Below, piece by piece: positions 58,027 through 64,000 of a stretch of 64,000 bases of DNA. The position numbers and the translations under genes were made by a program. Source of the stretch: Syntrophomonas sp. DTU019 (lineage in GTDB: Bacteria > Bacillota > Syntrophomonadia > Syntrophomonadales > Syntrophomonadaceae); assembly GCA_913757435.1 (NCBI GenBank), contig CAJYDM010000001.1, forward strand, positions 868,001 to 932,000. The letters are read 5' to 3'. Below the pieces are notes generated by a model. The model saw nothing but the letters and a program-made list of their open reading frames with translations. It searched no databases and was not told the DNA's origin. Position 1 is the first letter of the stretch; every line of letters begins with the position of its first letter.

Positions 58027-59022
58027 TTGTTCCCGGAAAAGATCTATTATGAGCCGCAGGTTTTGAACTATGAACTGGGCAGACAACTGCGGGACAAGTT
58101 TGCAGGTGTGCCCTGGACACCTGTTGAAAGCCATAATAATATCGAAGAATTACGCAAGAATCCCAACCGGGAGTTCGTGCGCATGAAACGCTACCTGATC
58201 CTGGGGGTGCGAAAGAGTTTAAAATATACCCCCAATGAAAAAGTCTCGGATTTTCTAGTGCCTTACACCTCATCCGGCTGCAGGGCCATGTGCCTCTATT
58301 GCTATTTGGTGTGCAATTTCAATAAATGCTCTTATTTACGGCTTTTTGTCAACCGAGAACAAATGCTGGAGCGACTAATGAAGACCGCCTACCGTTCACC
58401 TCGGGATTTGACCTTTGAGATCGGCAGCAACAGCGACCTGGTTTTGGAAAATACCATAACCGGCAACCTGGAATGGACCATAGAAAACTTCTCCACCAGT
58501 CCAAAAGGCTACATCACTTTCCCCACCAAATTCGACATGGTGGAGAACCTGCTCCACTTGAATCATGGTAATAGAACCATCATGCGCATGAGCGTCAATC
58601 CTCAGCCTATCATTCAAAGGCTGGAGTTGGGCACATCTTCCCTGCAAGGTAGAATCAAAGCCCTGCAACAAATGCATCTGGCAGGCTACAGAGTAGGGAT
58701 TTTAATAGCGCCGGTGGTCTTGCTGGACAACTGGAAAGAACTATATTCACAGCTCATTGAGCAGCTGGCCGACGAACTCAGCGATGAAATCAAGCGGGAT
58801 CTGTTTATTGAAGTAATCTTTATGACTTATAGCTATATTCACCGGGCTATAAATTCCGAAGCGTTTCCCAAGGCGGTTCAATTATACGATAAATCTCTAA
58901 TGACTGGGAGAGGGCGGGGAAAATACTGCTATAATGCCGATGTCCGGCAGCAGGCTGAAGCATATCTGAAAGAAATCCTGGCTCAAAAGCTAGGCGGCAT
59001 ACCAATAATATACATATCGTAA
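58027..59022 (+). CDS. splB: Spore photoproduct lyase (radical SAM)
   Basis: 331 residues, TTG start after CAGGAGGTGG. Radical-SAM motif CRAMCLYC (Cys 85, 89, 92) followed by the conserved Tyr in CYL. LTFEIGSNSDLVLEN, YITFPTKFDMV, MRMSVNPQPIIQRLELGTSSLQGRI (in part: RLELGTSSLQGRI) and the C-terminal GKYCYNADVRQQAEAYL match SplB. The enzyme repairs the thymine dimer of UV-damaged spores. The position of the Bacillus H-donor Cys141 (FEASCTSD, recalled) is Ser134 here (FEIGSNSD); two extra cysteines, 96 and 101, lie next to the cluster. Confidence 0.9.
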   Translation: MFPEKIYYEPQVLNYELGRQLRDKFAGVPWTPVESHNNIEELRKNPNREFVRMKRYLILGVRKSLKYTPNEKVSDFLVPYTSSGCRAMCLYCYLVCNFNKCSYLRLFVNREQMLERLMKTAYRSPRDLTFEIGSNSDLVLENTITGNLEWTIENFSTSPKGYITFPTKFDMVENLLHLNHGNRTIMRMSVNPQPIIQRLELGTSSLQGRIKALQQMHLAGYRVGILIAPVVLLDNWKELYSQLIEQLADELSDEIKRDLFIEVIFMTYSYIHRAINSEAFPKAVQLYDKSLMTGRGRGKYCYNADVRQQAEAYLKEILAQKLGGIPIIYIS

Positions 59023-59101
59023 AACGGTCTTGCAGTAGTTCCGCTGTCAACCAAAGATTACCGCTACCGATAGCATTCCTCTACGCATAGGTAAATTGTT
59101 A

Positions 59102-59138
59102 TTGAAAATATAGCTAAAATATATTATTATTTTAGCTA
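59102..59138 (+). promoter_or_regulatory. Promoter with operator-like palindrome for the Phd-Uma2 gene
   Basis: TTGAAA (59102-59107), 17-bp spacer, TATTAT (59125-59130). TAGCTAAAAT (59111-59120) and ATTTTAGCTA (59129-59138) are perfect inverted arms with an 8-base spacer, covering the promoter. Phd/YefM antitoxin domains bind such palindromes to repress their own gene. Confidence 0.65.
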
Positions 59139-59160
59139 ATAACATGGTGGAGGTGCCGCT

Positions 59161-59895
59161 ATGCGTGTAAATACTACCGACTTGCAGAACGCTTTTGGGA
59201 AATATCTGGCCCTGGTGGAGAAGGAAGATATTATAGTTACCAAAAACGGAAAAAGCGTGGCCAAACTGAGCCGCTATCAGCAACCGGATTATTTTTTGGT
59301 TCACGAAGAGGCCAAAGGCTACAAAAGTACCAGAAAAGTCAGCTACGAGGAATATATGGAACTGGTCGATTCGTCAGACCAGAGGTACGAACTCATTGAC
59401 GGCGAGATTTACCTCCTGGCTTCGCCGAGCTTTACACATCAAATGGTAGTCAATGAAATATCCTGGCATTTGCACAACTACTTTAAAGGCAAGGCCTGCC
59501 GCTCATTAACATCGCCATTCGATGTAAGGCTTTTTGGCTTTGCGACCAAGTTCGAAGAAGATCCCAATGTCGTTCAGCCTGATGTGGTGGTTATCTGTGA
59601 TCTGGATAAGGTGAACCAATCCGATAAATATGAAGGCGTGCCCGCCCTGGTGGTTGAGGTATTGTCTCCCTCCACCAAAGGCAAGGATATGGTCACGAAA
59701 CTGAATCTCTACATGAAAAGCGGGGTTTCGGAATATTGGGTGGTAAATCTGCAAAACCGGACTATTTTACAGTACTCCTTTTCTCCGGAAAGGGACATAG
59801 AAAACTTCAAAACCTGTACTGAGGAGGAAACCATAGAATCGACCGCTTTTCCAGAGCTTATGATATCTCTAAGGGATATTTTTGCCGAAGTCTAG
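59161..59895 (+). CDS. Phd/YefM antitoxin-like domain fused to Uma2-family nuclease domain
   Basis: 244 residues, ATG after GGTGGAGGTG. Residues ~1-45 look like a Phd/YefM DNA-binding antitoxin: MRVNTTDLQNAFGKYL and EDIIVTKNGKSVAKLSRY (the I-V-T-K-N-G-K core). Residues ~60-240 are a Uma2 (DUF820) PD-(D/E)xK domain: YELIDGEIYLLASPS, QPDVVVICD (catalytic Asp), PALVVEVLSPSTKGKD (catalytic Glu-x-Lys region), DMVTKLNLYMKSGVSEYWVVN (in part). No separate toxin gene is adjacent. The palindrome in the promoter suggests self-repression. Cellular role unknown. Confidence 0.85.
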   Translation: MRVNTTDLQNAFGKYLALVEKEDIIVTKNGKSVAKLSRYQQPDYFLVHEEAKGYKSTRKVSYEEYMELVDSSDQRYELIDGEIYLLASPSFTHQMVVNEISWHLHNYFKGKACRSLTSPFDVRLFGFATKFEEDPNVVQPDVVVICDLDKVNQSDKYEGVPALVVEVLSPSTKGKDMVTKLNLYMKSGVSEYWVVNLQNRTILQYSFSPERDIENFKTCTEEETIESTAFPELMISLRDIFAEV

Positions 59896-60207
59896 TGCGT
59901 CAATGGCACCCGGTACGGTATCCAGATAGAAATTAGGCTTATGTAGAATAAGCTCTATGCTCCGGATAATCTGTTCAGGCCCCCTTGAAGGTGCAGGCCT
60001 TACTTGGGCGCAGATCATAACTGGAAAATAATCCCGCCAGGTGACAGGACTTAGGCGCCGTAGCGGCGGGAAACAATAGGACTAAAGGCTCAGGGTGGGG
60101 GTCAAACTCCATCCTGTTAACTTTTTCAAAAGGGCTGAAAAAGGACAGAAGAGCCCGTATTAATAATGGTGGCATATAATTTCTGCGATATGCCAGAACA
60201 GTCCTCG
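59896..60207 (+). other. Non-coding gap between Phd-Uma2 and nrdD promoter
   Basis: No ORF with a ribosome site. TCCCGCC near 60033 can pair with GGCGGGA near 60065, and the interval looks structured, but I could not match it to a known riboswitch (no cobalamin, GEMM or purine core). Confidence 0.35.
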
Positions 60208-60279
60208 TTGTGTACAGAGATACGCTGTTATATACTGTATATAGTATGGTGATTGATTATGACACCATATATATTGTGG
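60208..60279 (+). promoter_or_regulatory. nrdD promoter with possible NrdR boxes
   Basis: TTGTGT (60208-60213), 17 bp, TATACT (60231-60236). Two 16-bp segments, 60234-60249 and 60264-60279, match the NrdR pattern acaCwAtATaTwGtgt at 11 and 13 positions and lie 30 bp apart, close to the three-turn spacing of known pairs. The A/T-rich context lowers certainty. Confidence 0.4.
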
Positions 60280-60301
60280 TTTGTAACGAGGAGGAAAGAG
60301 T

Positions 60302-62419
60302 TTGAGCATTACTAGTATACGCAAACGTGATGGCCGGGTGGTGCCATTCGAAAAGCAGAAAATTGTCAACGCCATATTCCAGGCCGCCAAGGCGGTAGGG
60401 GGTCGTGATATCGAAATCGCCCAAGCCCTGGCTGACAAAGTGGTGGAACTGGCCGAATACCAGAGCCTGGATAATTACGAGATCCTCTCCGTAGAAGAGA
60501 TACAAGACCTGGTGGAAAAGGTGCTGGTCAAGAAGGGCCACTATAAGACTGCCAAGGCCTACATATTATACCGCAAACAGCACGAGATGCTGCGCGACAC
60601 CAAACAGCTTTTGGAAAGCAATGAGATCGTCAACAAATATCTGGACCGCAGCGATTGGCGCGTCAAAGAGAACTCCAATATGAACTTCAGTCTGCAGGGC
60701 ATGAATTTTCATATATCATCTATTGTCACCAGCCAGTACTGGCTAAACCAGATCTATACCCCGCAGATGAAAGCGGCCCAGGAAAGCGGTGATTTCCACA
60801 TGCACGACCTGGGCATTCTGGCGGTGTACTGCGTGGGTTGGGACCTGCAGGATCTTATTCGCGAGGGTTTCAAAGGCACCCGCGGCAAGGTGGCCAGCAA
60901 GCCTGCCAAGCACTTTCGCACCATCCTGGGGCAGATCGTCAACTTCTTCTACACTCTGCAGGGGGAGGCAGCCGGGGCGCAGGCTTTCTCCAACTTCGAT
61001 ACCCTGTTAGCACCGTTCATCTATTATGACAAGTTGAACTATGAGCAGGTCAAACAAAGCCTGCAGGAATTCATCTTCAACGTCAACGTGCCTACCAGGG
61101 TCGGTTTTCAAACACCATTTACTAACCTCACCATGGATCTCGAGGTGCCCAATTCCTTCAAGGACCAGGCCGTTATCATCGGCGGGCAGCTGATGGATAA
61201 GAACTATGGCGAATTCCAGAAGGAGATGGATATGCTCAACCAGGCTTTTGCCGAGGTGATGATGGAAGGCGATGCGGAAGAGCGGGTGTTCACCTTCCCC
61301 ATTCCTACCTACAACATCACCAGGGACTTCGACTGGAAGAATCCGGCTTATGACCGCATCTGGGAGATGACTGCCAAATACGGTATCCCCGGTTTCGCCA
61401 ATTATGTCAATTCCGATATGGACCCTGAGGATGCCCGCAGCATGTGCTGCCGCCTGCGCCTGGACAACCGCGAACTGCGCCGCCGCGGTGGAGGGCTGTT
61501 CGGCTCCAACCCCTTGACCGGCTCGATTGGGGTGGTGACTATCAATATGCCCCGTATCGGTTATCTGGCCAAAAATGAGGCTGATTATTTTGAACGGCTG
61601 GCCCAAATCATGGACCTGGCCAAAGGCAGCCTGGAGATCAAGCGCAAGGTGTTGGAGAACCTGACTGATTCCGGACTATATCCCTATTCTCACTTCTACC
61701 TGCGCAATGTCAAAGAAGCCGCAGGCAAATATTGGGTGAACCATTTCTCCACCATTGGTCTGGTTGGGATGAATGAATCCTGCCTGAACTTCCTGGGCCA
61801 GGATATCGCCAGCCCTTCAGGTCATGCATTCGCCTTGAAGGTCTTGCAATTTATGAATGACCGCATATACAGCTATCAGGAAGAGACCGGCAACTTGTTC
61901 AACCTGGAAGCCACCCCCGCGGAAGGGGTCAGCTACAGCCTGCCCCAGAAGGACCGCAGACTATTCCCGGAGATCATCGTGGCTAATAATGAAGCTGTGA
62001 AAAAGGGAGCGGAGCCATTCTACACCAATTCCACCTTCCTGCCGGTAGGTTACACCGATGATCTGTGGGAGGCCATGAAGCTGGAGGACCCGCTGCAGAG
62101 CTTGTACACCGGCGGCACTACTTTCCACATTTTCCTGGGCGAGGCCTTGCCGGATGTGGAAGCAGTCAAGAATCTGATTAAAAAGGCCTGTGAACAGTTC
62201 CATATGCCTTATTACTATATCTCCCCGACCTTTAGCATCTGCCCTGAGCATGGCTATATCCGGGGTGAGCATTTTCAATGCCCCTATTGCCAGGAGAGCG
62301 GTAAGGAGACCTCCTGTGAAGTGTATTCCCGGGTGGTTGGCTATCTGCGCCCGGTAGATCAGTGGAATGAAGGCAAACAGCAGGAATTCAAGAACCGGCA
62401 GACTTACAAGGTCGGTTAG
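60302..62419 (+). CDS. nrdD: Anaerobic (class III) ribonucleoside-triphosphate reductase
   Basis: 705 residues, TTG start after GAGGAGGAAAG. N-terminal ATP-cone (residues ~3-95: SIRKRDGRVVPFEKQKIVNAI, in part). The catalytic barrel includes SMCCRLRLDN and VVTINMPRIGYL, and the FLGEALPD segment follows. C-terminal zinc site CPEHGYI...CPYC...C and the glycyl-radical loop SRVVGYLRPVDQWN near the end, where the Gly carries the radical. It makes dNTPs without oxygen. It is paired with nrdG 89 bp downstream. Confidence 0.97.
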   Translation: MSITSIRKRDGRVVPFEKQKIVNAIFQAAKAVGGRDIEIAQALADKVVELAEYQSLDNYEILSVEEIQDLVEKVLVKKGHYKTAKAYILYRKQHEMLRDTKQLLESNEIVNKYLDRSDWRVKENSNMNFSLQGMNFHISSIVTSQYWLNQIYTPQMKAAQESGDFHMHDLGILAVYCVGWDLQDLIREGFKGTRGKVASKPAKHFRTILGQIVNFFYTLQGEAAGAQAFSNFDTLLAPFIYYDKLNYEQVKQSLQEFIFNVNVPTRVGFQTPFTNLTMDLEVPNSFKDQAVIIGGQLMDKNYGEFQKEMDMLNQAFAEVMMEGDAEERVFTFPIPTYNITRDFDWKNPAYDRIWEMTAKYGIPGFANYVNSDMDPEDARSMCCRLRLDNRELRRRGGGLFGSNPLTGSIGVVTINMPRIGYLAKNEADYFERLAQIMDLAKGSLEIKRKVLENLTDSGLYPYSHFYLRNVKEAAGKYWVNHFSTIGLVGMNESCLNFLGQDIASPSGHAFALKVLQFMNDRIYSYQEETGNLFNLEATPAEGVSYSLPQKDRRLFPEIIVANNEAVKKGAEPFYTNSTFLPVGYTDDLWEAMKLEDPLQSLYTGGTTFHIFLGEALPDVEAVKNLIKKACEQFHMPYYYISPTFSICPEHGYIRGEHFQCPYCQESGKETSCEVYSRVVGYLRPVDQWNEGKQQEFKNRQTYKVG

Positions 62420-62508
62420 GAATAAATGACACGGAGCGCGATGGTACAGAGCGTAAGGTTGTTTTCTGTGGTGAATATTAGCATGATATGTATGACACGG
62501 AGTCTGGC

Positions 62509-63222
62509 ATGAAATTTGCCGGTTTGTTAAAGCAGAGTCTGGTCGACTACCCCGGGAAAATAGCAGCGGTGCTATTTACCCGGGGCTGTAATTTGCGTTG
62601 CCCTTATTGCCACAATGGGCATCTACTGGTAAAGCCGGGGCGCACTGATAACAAAGACTTGGAGTTGACCAGCCTGTTGGATTTCTTACAGGAACGGGCC
62701 GGGTTTTTGGACGGGGTGGTCATCACCGGGGGTGAGCCCAGCTTAAACCCCGGCCTCAGCGACGCCTGCCAGGCCGTAAAGGAGCTGGGCCTCCTGGTCA
62801 AACTGGACACCAACGGCACCCGCTATGAAGTACTGAAAGGCTTAATAGTTCATAACCTGCTGGATTATGTGGCTATGGATTTGAAAGCCCCGCTGGAATA
62901 CAAGGATTACCTTGAGGTGTGCGGGCGTCTCAGCCGAGAAGATTTCCTCAATATCCGCAACAGCGTGCAGCTGCTTCGAACAGCACCGATAGAGGTGGAA
63001 TTTAGGACCACGGTGGTGCCTCGTTATCATAAGGTTGCTGACCTTATCAAAATGGCTAGAGCGGTGCAGGGAGCCAGGCTGTTTACCCTGCAGCAGTTCA
63101 ACCCCCGGAATGCTCTGGAAGCTGAACTGCGCGATACCAGGCCTTATACCGCCCGCGAGCTGCAGGACATGATGGAAGCCATCAGGCCTTACGTAGAACG
63201 GGTGCGCATAATCAATGTGTGA
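62509..63222 (+). CDS. nrdG: Anaerobic ribonucleotide reductase activating protein
   Basis: 237 residues from ATG 62509 (CGGAG upstream); an ATG at 62488 is in frame but has no ribosome site. MKFAGLLKQSLVDYPGKIAAVLF, radical-SAM motif CNLRCPYCHN (CxxxCxxC), VVITGGEPSLNPGL and LKLDTNGTRYEVL-like LVKLDTNGT. It generates the glycyl radical on NrdD. The longer form (237 instead of ~155 residues) belongs to the clostridial NrdG2-type activases. Confidence 0.94.
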   Translation: MKFAGLLKQSLVDYPGKIAAVLFTRGCNLRCPYCHNGHLLVKPGRTDNKDLELTSLLDFLQERAGFLDGVVITGGEPSLNPGLSDACQAVKELGLLVKLDTNGTRYEVLKGLIVHNLLDYVAMDLKAPLEYKDYLEVCGRLSREDFLNIRNSVQLLRTAPIEVEFRTTVVPRYHKVADLIKMARAVQGARLFTLQQFNPRNALEAELRDTRPYTARELQDMMEAIRPYVERVRIINV

Positions 63223-63497
63223 AATCCTCTGCCAAAGGCTAGGTATCGAGATCATCCCGCGGGAGATCCAGGATAGAGCTGTCGCGCTCTGCCGTTGAAC
63301 TCAGCCCCTGATTCAGTGAAAACCTTCCTGTGCGCATATCAGGTGAAATAATATCTGCACCGATGACAACATCTAAACAAAAGCAGATCCCATTGGGACC
63401 ATATGTAAAGACTTACGATTGATGGAAACCGATTTGTCTAAACTTTTGTCAGAACTGAGTGATGGTGGGTATTGTTTTTTGGCCAGCATTTTGATTG
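63223..63497 (+). other. Non-coding gap between nrdG and the MBL-fold gene
   Basis: The two genes converge here. AGAGC/GCTCT around TGTCGC (63275-63290) is a small hairpin. No T-run terminator stands out. A 27-codon frame (63215-63298) overlaps the nrdG stop but resembles nothing I know. Confidence 0.35.
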
Positions 63498-64000
63498 CTA
63501 AGAGCAGGAGCCTTTTTTACCCGAAACGCAATAATGGGGAATGTTGTTTTCCATTGTTATAGACACCTGGCCTTGGTTGACCATATAGGCCAGAATAGCG
63601 GAGATGGCGTTGCTGAGGCGAAAATAGTGATTGCGGTTGAGGACAGATCCCAGCCGGGAAGTGAACCGGCTTATCACCCCTTCCAGACTGTGGGGTCGTC
63701 TGATAATGTCCTCGATCTGCGCCAGGGTATCGGTCAAGGTATTATAATTGGCCTTAATGATGGGTGCAGCATCTTGTGAGAGACCGCCGTGGGACAGGTA
63801 TATATGCTTGTAGCTGCTGTCTTTAAGCCGCTGCAGGGTGATGATCTGCCGGGCTACATCGGCCAGGAACACGAAGGGGAGAGCCTCTAAAATCTGCTCT
63901 GATACCAGACTGTCGCCAGCGAACAGTACCCCGTCGGGTGTGATCAGCCCCATTTGCCCCAGGCTGTGCCCCGTCAGCGGCAAAGCTTCGAAACTGGTAT
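63498..64000 (-). CDS. MBL-fold metallo-hydrolase, C-terminal part (5' end beyond window)
   Basis: The minus-strand frame is open to the right edge, so the N-terminus with the HxHxDH metal site lies outside. Visible: LTGHSLGQMGLITPDGVLFAGDSLVSE, i.e. the third metal His (GHSLGQ) and the bridging Asp (FAGDS) of the metallo-beta-lactamase fold; then YLSHGGL with a further His, and a C-terminal winged-helix-like stretch (AISAILAYMVNQGQVSI). This is a glyoxalase-II/RNase-Z-like hydrolase group with unknown substrate. Confidence 0.85.
   Translation of the reverse strand, partial: TSFEALPLTGHSLGQMGLITPDGVLFAGDSLVSEQILEALPFVFLADVARQIITLQRLKDSSYKHIYLSHGGLSQDAAPIIKANYNTLTDTLAQIEDIIRRPHSLEGVISRFTSRLGSVLNRNHYFRLSNAISAILAYMVNQGQVSITMENNIPHYCVSGKKGSCS

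Noticed and set aside
59896-60301. Possible riboswitch ahead of nrdD
   Set aside because: Looked for cobalamin, c-di-GMP, purine and tetrahydrofolate cores and found none; only a GC-rich pairing of uncertain meaning.
62426-62502. Direct repeat ATGACACGGAG before nrdG (62426 and 62492)
   Set aside because: Only 11 bases match; neither copy is part of a longer duplication.
63215-63298. 27-codon ORF overlapping the nrdG stop (starts MCEILCQRLG)
   Set aside because: Position suggests coupling, but it is very short, has no recognisable family and no support beyond an open frame.
63245-63320. tRNA-like stretch on the minus strand (D-arm-like GTTC-AACGGCA-GAGC)
   Set aside because: No anticodon stem, no T-arm and no acceptor pairing could be formed around it.

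Overview
The window is chromosomal DNA of an anaerobic, spore-forming Firmicute. I favour a Clostridia member near Syntrophomonadaceae or Peptococcaceae, but this is inference. The grounds are: the Gram-positive rpoBC-str-S10-spc-alpha gene order; near-perfect Shine-Dalgarno sites with many GTG and TTG starts; zinc-type S14 and S4; CwlD and spore photoproduct lyase; a class III (oxygen-sensitive) ribonucleotide reductase; a ferredoxin-rich split glutamate synthase; a Cys-rich insertion in EF-Tu; and a probable selenoprotein.

Layout. 1-26.9 kb: the 3' part of rpoB, rpoC, an L7Ae-like gene, rpsL-rpsG-fusA-tuf, the S10/spc/alpha cluster, then truA, rplM and rpsI, all on the plus strand. The cluster has adk, a KOW-domain gene and infA but no map, and no ecfA/ecfT genes before truA. 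26.9-28.9 kb: a group II intron with a reverse transcriptase, sitting in the loop of an inverted repeat just after the rpsI terminator. 29-32.4 kb: cwlD, then a fused MEMO-AMMECR1 gene and its radical-SAM partner (AmmeMemoRadiSam). 32.9-33.2 kb: a short ArsC/Spx-family gene with an in-frame UGA exactly at the catalytic Cys position and a SECIS-like hairpin behind it. 33.4-46 kb: a nitrogen-assimilation region (carA, glnK-amtB, a class-II glutamine amidotransferase remnant, an ANTAR antiterminator, glnA and a five-gene glutamate synthase), interrupted by a convergent nadE. 46-54.3 kb: dapF-dapL, then argC-argJ-argB-argD-argF and a GNAT gene. 54.5-55.8 kb: a COG2403-type P-loop protein. 55.9-57.8 kb: an intact IS1634-family element with a 21-22 bp target duplication. 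58-64 kb: a spore photoproduct lyase, a Phd-Uma2 fusion behind a perfect operator-like palindrome, nrdD-nrdG, and the end of an MBL-fold gene on the minus strand.

How it works together. Four intrinsic terminators in the nitrogen region each contain, or overlap, a small hairpin with an AATGAN hexaloop (A at loop position 1, G at 4). This is the RNA signature recognised by ANTAR proteins, and an ANTAR gene lies directly upstream of glnA. The simplest reading is a local antitermination regulon that adjusts ammonium uptake (AmtB/GlnK), glutamine synthesis (GlnA) and glutamine-using steps (CarA, amidotransferase) to nitrogen status. Glutamate made by the split GltS feeds the arginine operon and, through DapL, lysine and cell-wall synthesis.

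The least expected items are the UGA-containing ArsC/Spx gene, the hexaloop regulon, the Phd-Uma2 fusion with its palindrome, and the lyase lacking the usual H-donor cysteine. All calls come from reading the sequence and remembered family features; no database search was run.
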